Assembly: GCA_902470905.1 (NCBI GenBank) | Contig: CABRIC010000004.1 | Location: forward strand, 1-64,000 | DNA from: an uncultured Collinsella sp. | GTDB taxonomy: Bacteria; Actinomycetota; Coriobacteriia; Coriobacteriales; Coriobacteriaceae | Direction: 5' to 3' | DNA: 64,000 bases | Part shown: positions 9,001-18,028 of the stretch, piece after piece | How the letters are laid out: the number at the start of each line of letters is the position of its first letter | How positions within the stretch are numbered: position 1 is the first letter of the stretch | Notes under the pieces: model-generated | The model's input: the letters and a program-made list of their open reading frames with translations, nothing else | What the model was told of the DNA's origin: nothing | Database searches by the model: none | Position numbers and translations under genes: made by a program

Positions 9001-9774
9001 CTATCCCAGCTCCTGCATGCGGCGGTAGATTTCGCAGATACCCTTGATGGTGAGCTGTCCGTCGACCACGTCGAAGGCATCGGTCGAATCGGCGACGATG
9101 CCGGCGAGACCGCCCGTGGCGATAACGGTGGCATCCTCGCGGCCCAGCTCGCGCTTCATGCGCGCGACCAGGCCCTCGGCCATGGCGGCGGCGCCCGTTA
9201 CGGCGCCGACCTTGATGCATTCCTCGGTGTCACGGCCGATGGCGTGCTCGGGCGCCTCGAGCGGCACGCTGGCGAGCTTGGCGGCACGGGCAGCAAGCGC
9301 GTCCATGGAGATACGGATGCCCGGCGCAATCGCTCCGCCAATGTAATAGCCGTCCTCATCGATGACGTCGATATTGGTTGCGGTGCCAAAGTCCACCACG
9401 ATCGCCGGCGCGTCGTAGAAGGTCTCGGCAGCGACGGCGTTGGCGATGCGGTCGGCACCAACGGCCTGGGGGCGCGCCGCCCGCAGCTTGGTCACGGCGA
9501 CCGTCTGCGGCCCGATGACGATGGCGTCCGCGGCAATGCGGTCGGCCACGGCGTGCCACTCGCGCGAGAGCTGCGGCACCACGCCGGCAAAGGCGATCGC
9601 GTCGACCGCGCCGAGCGAGAGGTCATACATCTTAAAGAAGCCCATCAGGCGCACGTGGATCTCGTCGGCGGTATAGGAGCGGTCGGTGGGCATACGCCAC
9701 GACTGCACCAGCTCGTCTCCGTCAAACAGGCCCATGGCCGTCTGCGTGTTTCCCATATCGATAGCGAGCAGCAT
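9001..9774 (-). CDS. coaX: Type III pantothenate kinase
   Basis: First step of coenzyme A synthesis: phosphorylates pantothenate, cytoplasmic. The 257 residues have the ASKHA-type motifs of CoaX: AIDMGNTQTAMGLF at the N-terminus (phosphate loop), FAGVVPQLS, GADRIANAVAA, VDFGTATNIDVID and GGAIAPGI. The start ATG at 9774 is chosen for this N-terminal motif and its GGGAG ribosome site; the open frame extends upstream but through the tRNA gene, so that extension is not coding. It converges on the BPL-like gene and is preceded by its own -10 element. Confidence 0.95.
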   Translation of the reverse strand: MLLAIDMGNTQTAMGLFDGDELVQSWRMPTDRSYTADEIHVRLMGFFKMYDLSLGAVDAIAFAGVVPQLSREWHAVADRIAADAIVIGPQTVAVTKLRAARPQAVGADRIANAVAAETFYDAPAIVVDFGTATNIDVIDEDGYYIGGAIAPGIRISMDALAARAAKLASVPLEAPEHAIGRDTEECIKVGAVTGAAAMAEGLVARMKRELGREDATVIATGGLAGIVADSTDAFDVVDGQLTIKGICEIYRRMQELG

Positions 9775-9810
9775 GTCTACTCCCGGTGTTGGCATAAAAG
9801 GACGCGCACC

Positions 9811-9816
9811 ATTGTA
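9811..9816 (-). promoter_or_regulatory. -10 element of coaX
   Basis: On the minus strand the sequence reads TATACAAT, with TACAAT ending 37 nt before the coaX start codon. No convincing -35 was identified. Confidence 0.45.
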
Positions 9817-9970
9817 TACGCGCCGCCGACGGCACTCGGCTGCGATTCGTTTACGGTGATAGGGGCTGAGGGGTTTAAATATGAAGGAATTATGCTCCAC
9901 GAGTTTTTCCTTGCCGTTTACCGAACTCCCGCGTAATATTCTTTCTTGCGCACATGAGGCGCCCAGACAT

Positions 9971-10047
9971 TGCGGGGTGGAGCAGTCTGGTAGCTCGCCG
10001 GGCTCATAACCCGGAGGTCGTAGGTTCAAATCCTGCCCCCGCGACCA
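9971..10047 (+). tRNA. Initiator tRNA-fMet (CAT)
   Basis: A 77-nt cloverleaf with the CCA end encoded. The anticodon loop is CTCATAA. Initiator hallmarks are visible: three consecutive G-C pairs next to the anticodon loop (CCGGG / CCCGG), a non-Watson-Crick first pair (T1 opposite G72), and an A11-T24 pair in the D stem (GAGC / GCTC). The T arm has GGTTCAAATCC. Confidence 0.95.
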
Positions 10048-10057
10048 AGAACTTGCA

Positions 10058-10086
10058 GCTCGTCGGCCTAGCCGGCGAGCTTTTTT
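10058..10086 (+). terminator. Intrinsic terminator of tRNA-fMet
   Basis: Ten-bp stem GCTCGTCGGC / GCCGGCGAGC (10058-10067 and 10071-10080, one wobble pair), 3-nt loop, followed by six T residues. Confidence 0.9.
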
Positions 10087-10136
10087 GTTATCACGGGACT
10101 GTTTTCTCAGCCCAATTCCCAACCTCTCAATCAAAG

Positions 10137-10594
10137 ATCTCAATCTGTAACATCTAGACCCGATTTGGGCGGCTAGGTGTTACAGGTCGAGATATACCGG
10201 TGGGTTGGGTCCCGTTTGTCTAAATCTGTAACACGAGGGACGGATTTTGCCGAGTTGTTGTTACAGATTGAGATTTTCTAGCAGGCGGATCCCGTTTGTC
10301 TCGATCTGTAACATCTGGGGCCCATTTTGTCGAGCAACTGTTACAGATTGAGATCTTTCCGCAGGCTAGATTGGTTTGTCTCGACCTGTAACAGGTAGGG
10401 GTCAAAAGTGGGTCTAGATGTTACAGATTGAGATGTTTGGCCGGATCGAATTTGTTCGTCTCGATCTGTAACATCTAGGGTCGTTTTTGGTCTGCAGGTG
10501 TTACAGATCGAGATTTTCCGACGGAACGCTTCCGTTTATCTTGATCTGTAACAGCAAGACCCGGTTTTGCTGAGTAACTGTTACAGATTGAGAT
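10137..10594. repeat. Array of six 57-bp palindromes with an 80-bp period
   Basis: Units start at 10137, 10218, 10298, 10378, 10458 and 10538, i.e. steps of 81, 80, 80, 80 and 80 bp. Each unit is a 16-nt arm close to GTCTCGATCTGTAACA, exactly 25 nt of centre, and the inverted arm TGTTACAGATTGAGAT. Linkers between units are 23-24 bp and often end in CCCGTTT. Centres vary but keep partial self-complementarity (for example CTAGaCCC with GGGcggCTAG), so each unit can form one long hairpin. The array fills the space between the tRNA terminator and the oxidoreductase gene and contains no supported gene. Confidence 0.9.
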
Positions 10595-10736
10595 AAACCG
10601 ACGGGCCGTCCCACCCCCATCCACCTGCTGCCACCTGATATTCGCCGATTTCCGTTGCGCCGCTGTGCCCCCATGCCATATCCTCTAGACAACTACGCGG
10701 CATCATCGCCGCCGCGCCTACAAGAGAGGAATATCC

Positions 10737-12767
10737 ATGACCGCACCTGCATCCAAGCTGCTCCAGCCCATTACGGTTGGCCCCCTTGAGCTCAAGAACC
10801 GCATTATGTTCCCGCCGCTTACCACCGGCTACGAGGAGCGCGACGGTTCCATCGGCGAGCGCAGCCTGGCTTTTTACGAGCGCCTGGCCCGTGGCGGCGT
10901 GAGCTACATCGTCATCGGCGACGTTGCCCCCGTTATGACCGCAAGCCCCACGCCCAAGCTGGCAACCGACGCCCAGATCCCCACGTTTAAGGCGCTGGCC
11001 GACGCCGTCCACAAGCACGGCGCCAAGGTCGCGCTGCAGCTGTTCCACCCCGAGTACGACGTGCCCGGTGTCGGCCGCATGGTCATGGGCTCCATGGCTG
11101 CCGCCAAGGCCGCGCAGGAGGCCAAGGCCGCCGGCGACGAGGAGACCTTTGCCGCTAAGATGGCCGAGTCCAACGAGATCCGCAAGCAGGCATACGCCAA
11201 GCTGCACCACGACATGCAGCACTTTGTGAACGAGGCGAGCGTAGAGCAGCTCACCCAGATCAAGGAGGCCATCGCCGCCTCGGCCGCCCGCGCGCAGCAG
11301 GCCGGGATCGACGCCATCGAGGTCCACGGCGACCGTCTGGTGGGTTCGCTGTGCTCGGCCATCCTCAACCAGCGCACCGACGAGTACGGCGGCTCGTTCG
11401 AGAACCGCGTCCGCTACGCGCTGGAGGTCGTCGCCGCCATTAAGGAAGCCGCACCGCAGCTGATGGTGGAGTACAAGCTCCCCGTGATCATGGAGAACCC
11501 CGACGGCACGCCGCGCGGCAAGGGCGGCCTGCAGCCCGACGAGGCCTGCGAGTTCGCCAAGCTGCTCGAGGGCGCGGGCATCGATATGATCCAGGTCGCG
11601 CAGGCAAACCACACCGGCAACATGGGCGACACCATTCCGCCCATGGGCGCCATGCCTTACAACTGGACGCTGCCCGTGGCCGAGCGCGTCAAGGCCCTGG
11701 TCTCCGTGCCGGTGGCAACCGTCGGCCGTGTTGTCTCGGTCGAGGCCGGCGAGAAGATTCTGGAGGACGGCTCGGCCGACATCGTCGCCTATGGCCGCTC
11801 GCTCATGTGCGACCCCGACATTGCGCTGAAGGCCGCCACGGGCGAGCCCATCCGCGAGTGCCTCAACTGCAACAAGGGCTGCGTCGACGCGATTCAAAAC
11901 CGCAAGTACATCTCGTGCGTGCTCAACGCCGAGAACGGTGATGAGGCGACCATCGCCATTAAGCCGGGCGAGGGCGACAAGAAGATCGCCGTGGTGGGCG
12001 GCGGTATTGCCGGCCTGGAGGCCGCACGCGTGGCGGCCAAGCGCGGCTACGATGTGACCGTTTACGAGGCGAGCGACCATCTGGGCGGCCAGATTGTGCT
12101 GGCGGCCGCGCCCCCGCGCAAGGACGAGATCATGCGCTCGGTCGAGTACTACGAGAAGATTCTGCCCGGCCTGGGCGTGAAGGTTGAGCTCAACCATGCC
12201 GCTACCGTTGAGGACCTCAACGCCGCCGACGCTGCGATTGTTGCTGTGGGCGCACACGACGTGGTCATTCCCGTTCCGGGCGCCGACTCGGAGAAGGTCG
12301 TCTCGAGCTGGGACGTGCTGGCCGGCAAGGTGGAGCTTACGGGCCGCGTCGCCGTCATTGGCGGTGGCCTGGTAGGCACCGAGACTGCCGAGTACCTGCT
12401 GCAGCACGGCTGCGAGGTGGCGATCGTCGAGATGCTCGACAAGATTGCCGCGGGCGAGTCCGAGACCATTCTGCCGCTGATTATGAGCGACTTTGCAGAG
12501 CACAACGTGGAGCAGCACGTGAAGACCCGCCTGACCGCCATTACCGACGAGGGCGTGGAGGCCATTCGCACCACCGAGGACGGCGCCGAGGAGCCGGTGA
12601 AGATCGCCTGCGATTACGTGGTGATGGCCGTGGGCTCCAAGGCCAACGCGTTTGACCTGGACGGCGTGACGGTGCCCGTGACCTGCGTGGGCGACTGCTC
12701 AGGCGAGCGCACTGCCGACATTGCGAGCGCCATTCGCACGGCGTATCACGCGGCCAACGAGCTGTAG
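10737..12767 (+). CDS. FMN/FAD/4Fe-4S oxidoreductase of the old yellow enzyme / 2,4-dienoyl-CoA reductase family
   Basis: Flavin enzyme that passes electrons from a pyridine nucleotide through FAD and a 4Fe-4S cluster to FMN, reducing a conjugated double bond or similar substrate. The 676 residues show the OYE TIM barrel (about 1-370: LKNRIMFPPLTT, IEVHGDRLVG, NQRTDEYGGS), four cluster cysteines (C375, C378, C382, C394), an FAD dinucleotide motif VVGGGIAGLEAA near 417 and a second Rossmann motif VIGGGLVGTETAEYL near 541. The domain layout is shared with 2,4-dienoyl-CoA reductase, trimethylamine dehydrogenase and bile-acid BaiCD/BaiH; the true substrate is unknown. A helical Ala/Lys/Glu-rich insertion occupies about residues 120-165. 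Ribosome site GAGAGGAATATCC precedes ATG 10737. Confidence 0.88.
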   Translation: MTAPASKLLQPITVGPLELKNRIMFPPLTTGYEERDGSIGERSLAFYERLARGGVSYIVIGDVAPVMTASPTPKLATDAQIPTFKALADAVHKHGAKVALQLFHPEYDVPGVGRMVMGSMAAAKAAQEAKAAGDEETFAAKMAESNEIRKQAYAKLHHDMQHFVNEASVEQLTQIKEAIAASAARAQQAGIDAIEVHGDRLVGSLCSAILNQRTDEYGGSFENRVRYALEVVAAIKEAAPQLMVEYKLPVIMENPDGTPRGKGGLQPDEACEFAKLLEGAGIDMIQVAQANHTGNMGDTIPPMGAMPYNWTLPVAERVKALVSVPVATVGRVVSVEAGEKILEDGSADIVAYGRSLMCDPDIALKAATGEPIRECLNCNKGCVDAIQNRKYISCVLNAENGDEATIAIKPGEGDKKIAVVGGGIAGLEAARVAAKRGYDVTVYEASDHLGGQIVLAAAPPRKDEIMRSVEYYEKILPGLGVKVELNHAATVEDLNAADAAIVAVGAHDVVIPVPGADSEKVVSSWDVLAGKVELTGRVAVIGGGLVGTETAEYLLQHGCEVAIVEMLDKIAAGESETILPLIMSDFAEHNVEQHVKTRLTAITDEGVEAIRTTEDGAEEPVKIACDYVVMAVGSKANAFDLDGVTVPVTCVGDCSGERTADIASAIRTAYHAANEL

Positions 12768-12797
12768 TTGAACATCGCGGCCAGGCGGGGCGGCAGC

Positions 12798-12878
12798 ACG
12801 GACCTGCCTCGCCCGACTGCGTCCCATCGGGTGTCAACCGGGGCGGGGTCTGCAAGCGCAGCAGGTCCCGTCCTTTTT
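12798..12878 (+). terminator. Terminator of the oxidoreductase gene
   Basis: ACGGACCTGC (12798-12807) pairs with GCAGGTCCCGT (12861-12871) around an inner CGCCC/GGGCG pairing. Five T residues follow at 12874-12878. Confidence 0.65.
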
Positions 12879-12899
12879 GTTTTGCTCGGGTGGATGGCA

Positions 12900-13205
12900 A
12901 TGCGCGGTAATCATGAGGAGTGAGGCGTCACTGCCCTGCAGGCCGCTCAAAATTATTGGGGGAGGGGTTAATAATTATTCCCTCTAGACCAAAGGACATA
13001 AAGAGATGTCAATTTTGTTGGCAAACGAATGACGATTAGCTGCGAGCTAGCTACCAGCGTAAATAATCGATAAAGAAATGTCGTAAATAGGTGTCAAATG
13101 CCCAGATAACGCCGCGTCTATTTTAATTAACTACTTTGAGCAAACAGCAAAATGCTACTATCTAGCGTGCACGTAAGAACGCAGATTAACGGTTAAGGCT
13201 AAGAA
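12900..13205. other. AT-rich intergenic island upstream of the HTH gene
   Basis: This 306-bp stretch is clearly more AT-rich than its surroundings. It contains two similar segments, ATAAAGAGATGTC and ATAAAGAAATGTC, about 70 bp apart, the second followed by GGTGTCAAATG. No gene, tRNA or known riboswitch was recognised. It probably holds the promoter and operator of the following HTH gene, or marks an old insertion. Confidence 0.4.
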
Positions 13206-13610
13206 GTGGCAGGTATGTCAGAAGCAACAAGGGCTCGCACGCATGCGCCCGAGGTTAGGCGGCGCGCCGTCGAGATCCTCCAAGAGGGGGTCGGTCACCG
13301 CGCCCTTGCCGCAAAGCTTGGCATTCCCCAGGCCACGGCTCGTCAGTGGGCCCGCGCATATGCCGTGGGCGGTGCCGACGCCGTGCTCAATGCGGGCTCG
13401 CATCACCGCACGTATTCATACGACGTCAAGCTCGCCGTGGTAAAGGATCGCCTGGAAAACGGCCTGACGGTTCGCGAGGCCATGATCAAGCACAAGATTC
13501 CCAGCGAGTCTTCGGTCAAGGCTTGGTGTCGTCAGTATCGCGATGGCGGCGCCGACGCGCTTATCGATAAGCCGCGCGGTCGCAAGCCGCGCGTTAAGCA
13601 GGCAGAGTAG
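13206..13610 (+). CDS. Stand-alone IS3-type helix-turn-helix protein (InsE/OrfA-like)
   Basis: DNA-binding protein of about 134 residues made of two similar helix-turn-helix units: RRRAVEILQEGVGHRALAAK with ATARQWARAYAVGGADAV (about residues 18-60), and KLAVVKDRLENGLTVREAM with SSVKAWCRQYRDGGADAL (about 73-122). The repeated WxRxYxxGGADAL ending is typical of the OrfA part of IS3-family transposases. No OrfB integrase domain and no terminal inverted repeats are found nearby, so it is either a transposase remnant or a domesticated regulator. Start could be GTG 13206 or ATG 13215. It has its own terminator and an AT-rich upstream region. Confidence 0.7.
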   Translation: MAGMSEATRARTHAPEVRRRAVEILQEGVGHRALAAKLGIPQATARQWARAYAVGGADAVLNAGSHHRTYSYDVKLAVVKDRLENGLTVREAMIKHKIPSESSVKAWCRQYRDGGADALIDKPRGRKPRVKQAE

Positions 13611-13618
13611 CAAGAGGG

Positions 13619-13641
13619 TGCGCCCACAGGGGCGCATTTTT
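13619..13641 (+). terminator. Intrinsic terminator of the HTH gene
   Basis: Stem TGCGCCC (13619-13625) / GGGCGCA (13630-13636) with a 4-nt loop and five T residues. Confidence 0.85.
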
Positions 13642-13786
13642 CTTGCCGCCCCTCTGCTCCAAAGCGGACGTACCTTTGCCCTGTACGCCTAAAACTCCCC
13701 AGTTGACCGAAAACCTGCCGCCGCTACTCCTCAATTGAGCTATAACGTTAAACAATTGCAGCGTTTTTGCATGGGGGAGTGATGGT

Positions 13787-16669
13787 ATGACGCTACTGTA
13801 TTTCCTTACCCTGTTTCCGCTGGTACCGGCGCTGGGCATGCTGCTCGCGCGCGGTGACCGCGCCCGCGATGCGGTGGGGCTTGTAGGCTCCGGCATTATT
13901 ATGGCGGTGACAGTTGTAGTCTCCGTCATGTTTTTTGGCACGGGTCCGCAGAGCTTTGAGGTTGCCCCCGGTACCTCGCATGTGCTCTCGATCATCAGCT
14001 CCGCCATCGATGTCATCCTGTGCGCCGTCATCCTGTATAACGCGTACAAATATAGGAACGCGCTCACCATGGTGCTCGGCATAGTCCAGCTGGTGGGCTC
14101 GCTCGCCTTTGCAGCCATGACGTTGCCCGCGGCCGAAGCCGTCACGGCGACGCCGCTCTACCTGGACTACATGAGCGTGATCATGGTCCTCGCCGTCGGT
14201 ATCGTCGGCAGCCTAATCTGCGTGTATGCCTTGGGTTATATGAAGGACTTCCAGGCCCATGACGAGCACGAGGCCGCGCTGCGCGGGCAGACCGCGCCCG
14301 ACCGTCGCCCGCAGTTCCTGGCGCTTATGTTCCTGTTCCTCTCGGCCATGTTCGTCATCGTGACGAGCGATAACCTTGAGTGGCTGTTCTGCGGCTGGGA
14401 AATCACCACCGTGTGCTCGTTCCTCATGATTGGCTACACGCGCACGCCCGAGGCCATTAAAAACGCCTTTACCCAGATTATCCTCAACATGCTGGGCGGC
14501 ATCGCGTTTTTGGCAGGCCTTATGTACCTGCACGTTAATGGCATGCCGCTGACCATCTCGGGCATGATCGAGCTTTCCGGCGCCGGCACCGCGCAATCCG
14601 CGCTGCTGGTGATGCCGGTCATCCTGTTGTCGCTCGCCGCACTCACCAAGGCCGCGCAGATGCCGTTCCACAGTTGGCTGTTGGGTGCCATGGTTGCCCC
14701 CACTCCCACGAGCGCCCTGCTGCACTCGTCCACCATGGTCAAAGCCGGCGTGTTCCTAATGGTCAAGCTGAGCCCGCTCTATGCCATCTATCCCGTAACC
14801 GGCTTTATGGTTACGAGTGTGGGCGCCATTACGTTTTTACTCGCTGCCCTCATGGCCATCTCGCAGAGCAACGCCAAACGCGTGCTCGCGTACTCCACCA
14901 TTTCCAACTTGGGCCTCATCAGTGCCTGCCTGGGTGTCGGCGCGCCCGAGGCCGTATGGGCGGCCATCTTCCTGATCCTGTTCCACACGGTGGCAAAGTC
15001 GCTGCTGTTCCTGTGTGTGGGCACCGCCGAGCATCATATCGGCAGCCGCAATATCGAGGACATGGACGGTATGTTCAGCCGCATGCCGCACCTGACGCGC
15101 CTGATGATGCTGGGCATCATGGGCATGTTTGTGGCGCCGTTTGGCATGCTCGTGTCCAAGTGGGGCGCCCTGGTGGCGTTTGCGCAGACCGGCAACGTGC
15201 TCATGATCATGGTGCTGGCCTTTGGCTCGGCCGCGACGTTCTTCTTCTGGGGTAAGTGGCTGGCCAAGCTTTCGGGCGTCGACCCCACGGCTCAAAACGT
15301 TGAGGTCAATGTCCATAAGACCGAATGGATGGCGCTCAACACCATCGCCGCGCTGCTGATTCTGTGCTGCGTGGCGTTCCCGGTTATCTCGAGCGGTCTG
15401 GTGTCGCCTTACTTGGCCATGGTGTTTGGCCGCGTGCCGTACGTTATTGGCAAGGACGCCATGTATCTGATGGTGGTTATCGTGGCGTTTATCGCCGTGG
15501 TGCTGCTGACGTCGTTCCGCGTGAGCAACAAACCGCACGTCAACGTGTACCTTTCGGGCGTGGGAACCGACAAATATCGCCATTTCCGCGGCTCGATGGG
15601 ACACGAGGTGAAGGCCGAAAAGCGCAATTGGTACTCGGAGGACGCCCTTGGCGAGAAGCGTATTGGCCCCGCGGGTAGTGTCGTGTGCTGCAGCATTATC
15701 TTGTTTGCGCTGCTGTGCTGTGCGTGGATTGGGCCCGAGAGACTTGCCATGAGCGCGCCCTCGGTGCTGCGCAGTAAGTATTTCGAGGGCTCGGGCGTCG
15801 TGGGCATTTTTATTGGCACCGTGGCGTTTGCCTTGCTGGCGCCGCTTGTGGGCGGCCTGATCGACGGTCTTGACCGCAAACTATCGGCCCGCATGCAGGG
15901 CCGCGTGGGCCCGCGCCTGCTGCAGCCCTTCTACGACGTTGCCAAACTGCTGCGCAAGGCCCCCGCCAGCGTAAACACCATGGACGATACCTACATGGCG
16001 TGCGCGCTCATCTTTACCGTGGTGGGCGGCGGCATCTTTGTGTCGGGCTCCAACACGCTGCTGTGCGCCTTTATGGTGACGCTCGCCGCGATCTTTGTGG
16101 TGTTGGCGTCCGCCTCGACGCAAAGCCCGTTTGCCCAGGTCGGCGCCGACCGCGAGCTGCTGCAGGTCATGAGTTACGAGCCCGCCGTTCTGCTGATGAG
16201 CGTGGGCCTGTACCTTACCACCGACAGCTTCGATTCCATCGCCGTGACGGGGCAGTCGGCCCCCATCATCGTGTACAGCGCGCCCATTTTCCTCGCGCTA
16301 CTCGCGGTGCTTACCATCAAGCTGCGCAAGTCGCCGTTTGACCTTTCGTACTCGCATCACGCGCATCAGGAGATCGTCCAGGGCGTCGCCACCGAGATGA
16401 GCGGCGGCACGCTGGCCAAGATGACCCTTATGCACTGGTGCGAGACCGTGCTGTTTTTGATGTGGGTGGGCATGTTCTTTGTTTGGGACAACCCGGTGAG
16501 CTGGGTCGTCGCCCTGGTCGTGATGGCTGCGACGTACTTTGTCGAGGTGCTTATCGATAACACCTTCGCCCGTAGCACCTGGCGCAGCTGCTTCAAGCTC
16601 GGCTGGGGCGTGGCGCTGGTGTTTGGCCTGCTCAACCTTATGCCCATCCTCGTCGACGTGTTTATTTAG
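13787..16669 (+). CDS. Ech-type hydrogenase membrane subunit, EchA-EchB (NuoL-like + NuoH-like) fusion
   Basis: Membrane arm of an energy-converting [NiFe] hydrogenase: ion pump plus the anchor for the catalytic module. Residues about 1-640 form an antiporter-like NuoL/HyfB domain with some 14-16 membrane helices and the family segments MPFHSWLLGAM, APTPTSALLHSSTMVKAG and AYSTISNLG. Residues about 665-960 are NuoH/HyfC/EchB-like, with RMQGRVGPRLLQPFYDVAKL and the quinone-pocket-like loop SPFAQVGADRELLQVMSYEP. The two are usually separate genes; here no stop separates them. ATG 13787 has GGGGGAG upstream. It is first of a five-gene operon whose order (AB, C, D, E, F) matches ech operons. Confidence 0.88.
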   Translation: MTLLYFLTLFPLVPALGMLLARGDRARDAVGLVGSGIIMAVTVVVSVMFFGTGPQSFEVAPGTSHVLSIISSAIDVILCAVILYNAYKYRNALTMVLGIVQLVGSLAFAAMTLPAAEAVTATPLYLDYMSVIMVLAVGIVGSLICVYALGYMKDFQAHDEHEAALRGQTAPDRRPQFLALMFLFLSAMFVIVTSDNLEWLFCGWEITTVCSFLMIGYTRTPEAIKNAFTQIILNMLGGIAFLAGLMYLHVNGMPLTISGMIELSGAGTAQSALLVMPVILLSLAALTKAAQMPFHSWLLGAMVAPTPTSALLHSSTMVKAGVFLMVKLSPLYAIYPVTGFMVTSVGAITFLLAALMAISQSNAKRVLAYSTISNLGLISACLGVGAPEAVWAAIFLILFHTVAKSLLFLCVGTAEHHIGSRNIEDMDGMFSRMPHLTRLMMLGIMGMFVAPFGMLVSKWGALVAFAQTGNVLMIMVLAFGSAATFFFWGKWLAKLSGVDPTAQNVEVNVHKTEWMALNTIAALLILCCVAFPVISSGLVSPYLAMVFGRVPYVIGKDAMYLMVVIVAFIAVVLLTSFRVSNKPHVNVYLSGVGTDKYRHFRGSMGHEVKAEKRNWYSEDALGEKRIGPAGSVVCCSIILFALLCCAWIGPERLAMSAPSVLRSKYFEGSGVVGIFIGTVAFALLAPLVGGLIDGLDRKLSARMQGRVGPRLLQPFYDVAKLLRKAPASVNTMDDTYMACALIFTVVGGGIFVSGSNTLLCAFMVTLAAIFVVLASASTQSPFAQVGADRELLQVMSYEPAVLLMSVGLYLTTDSFDSIAVTGQSAPIIVYSAPIFLALLAVLTIKLRKSPFDLSYSHHAHQEIVQGVATEMSGGTLAKMTLMHWCETVLFLMWVGMFFVWDNPVSWVVALVVMAATYFVEVLIDNTFARSTWRSCFKLGWGVALVFGLLNLMPILVDVFI

Positions 16670-16681
16670 GAGGCGGCATCC

Positions 16682-17311
16682 ATGGATCATAAAATGTCGC
16701 GCTCGCCGTGGGTTATTCATTACGACGGCTCGAGCTGCAACGGATGCGATATCGAGGTGCTGGCCTCGCTCACGCCGCTGTTCGATGCGGAGCGCTTTGG
16801 CGTGGTCAATACCGGCAACCCCAAGCATGCGGATATCTTTTTGGTGACGGGTTCGGTCAACGCGCAGAACCTGCCCGTCGTGCGCCAGATCTACAACCAG
16901 ATGCTCGAGCCCAAGTGCGTGGTGGCGTGCGGAATTTGCGCGTGTTCGGGCGGCGTGTTCCGCGATGCGTACAACGTGATCGGCGGCGTGGACCGCGCGA
17001 TTCCCGTGGACGTGTACGCGCCCGGGTGCGCCATTCGCCCCGAGACCGTGATCGATGCCATTGTGGAGGCGTGTGGCATCCTGGACCAGAAGGAGGCCGT
17101 GATGCGCGCCGGCGGCGACCCGCTCACCGTGGGCGGTGCCGCAACCTGGGACGGTGGCGTTGATCTGGGCGAGGACGGGTTTGTGGCTGCGGGGGCCGGT
17201 GACACGGCCGCCGCCGGTGACGCGCCTGCCGGGAAGCCCACCGCGCCCGTCGCTGGCGACGCACCTGCTGGGACGCCCGCCGCGCCCGTCGCTGCAAAGG
17301 AGGCCGAGTAA
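16682..17311 (+). CDS. Ech-type hydrogenase small subunit (EchC/NuoB-like)
   Basis: Carries the proximal 4Fe-4S cluster that receives or donates electrons to the NiFe site. Residues 1-150 match NuoB/HyfI: SSCNGCDIEVLA (two cysteines), VVACGICACSGG and YAPGCAIRPE supply the remaining ligands. Total 209 residues; the last 45 or so form an Ala/Pro/Gly tail with a twice-repeated GDAPAG unit encoded by about 39-bp DNA repeats, absent from typical NuoB proteins. The gene starts 12 bp after the fusion gene with GGAGGCGGC as ribosome site, and its stop overlaps the next start by one base. Confidence 0.9.
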   Translation: MDHKMSRSPWVIHYDGSSCNGCDIEVLASLTPLFDAERFGVVNTGNPKHADIFLVTGSVNAQNLPVVRQIYNQMLEPKCVVACGICACSGGVFRDAYNVIGGVDRAIPVDVYAPGCAIRPETVIDAIVEACGILDQKEAVMRAGGDPLTVGGAATWDGGVDLGEDGFVAAGAGDTAAAGDAPAGKPTAPVAGDAPAGTPAAPVAAKEAE

Positions 17312-18024
17312 TGCAAAAGGCTATCTATACCATCGTTGGGATCGACGAGCTGTTACCGAATGTGCAGGCGCTCAAGGGTGCCGGCGCGCGCTTTGTGCAG
17401 ATGCATGCCGAGCGCTGTGTGGACGACGGATCGTATCGCCTGGTCTATACGTTTATCAACGTCCGCGCTGCGCAAGAGCAGATCGCGCGGGACGGAAACT
17501 ATGCGATCGAGAACCTGGTGGTTGAGGGCATCGATCAGTGCCAGGAGATTCCGTCCATCAGCTCGTATTACCCCGCGGTGTTCCCGTTTGAAAATGAGGC
17601 CCACGACCTATTTGGTCTTGCCATCACCGACATGCAGATCGACTTTAAGGGCTTTTTCTACCAGGTCTCGACTGCCGAACCCATGAGCGTTATCACGCCC
17701 GAGGTGAAGGCCGCGCGAGAGAAAGCCATGAAGGTCCGTGCCGCCGCCGAGGCCAAGGCACGCAAGGCCGCAGCCGAGAAGGCCGCCGCGGCTGCTGCAG
17801 GGGAGGGCGCTGCGAGCACCGGCGATGCCGCGGGCGCTGCCGTCGCTCAGCCCGCTGCGGCTGCCGGCTCCGATGCTCAGCACGATGAAGCTGCCGCCAA
17901 GGCCGCGCTCAAAGCCGCCGAGCTGGAAGCAAAGCTCGCCGCCATGGATCCCGAGAAAGCGGCCAAGGTCCGCGCAGCGCTTGCCGCCAAGGCCGCTCGC
18001 GACAAGCAGAAAAAGGAGGCGTAA
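17311..18024 (+). CDS. Ech-type hydrogenase subunit (EchD/NuoC-like, 30-kDa family)
   Basis: Accessory subunit bridging small and large subunits. Residues 1-125 match the NuoC/HycE-N fold, with the signature-like SSYYPAVFPFENEAHDLFGL. Residues about 130-237 are a Lys/Ala/Glu helical tail with no counterpart in the family, ending KAARDKQKKEA. ATG 17311 overlaps the EchC stop (TAATG), indicating translational coupling. The large-subunit gene begins 4 bp downstream. Function follows from context and the conserved core; the tail is unexplained. Confidence 0.85.
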   Translation: MQKAIYTIVGIDELLPNVQALKGAGARFVQMHAERCVDDGSYRLVYTFINVRAAQEQIARDGNYAIENLVVEGIDQCQEIPSISSYYPAVFPFENEAHDLFGLAITDMQIDFKGFFYQVSTAEPMSVITPEVKAAREKAMKVRAAAEAKARKAAAEKAAAAAAGEGAASTGDAAGAAVAQPAAAAGSDAQHDEAAAKAALKAAELEAKLAAMDPEKAAKVRAALAAKAARDKQKKEA

Positions 18025-18028
18025 GGCC

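Noticed and set aside
9775..10143. N-terminal extension of pantothenate kinase
   Set aside because: The open frame runs through the tRNA gene; the kinase fold begins at the ATG at 9774 with its own ribosome site and promoter.
10137..10594. CRISPR array
   Set aside because: The repeated arms alternate in orientation, the 25-nt centres are related and partly self-complementary, and no cas genes are present.
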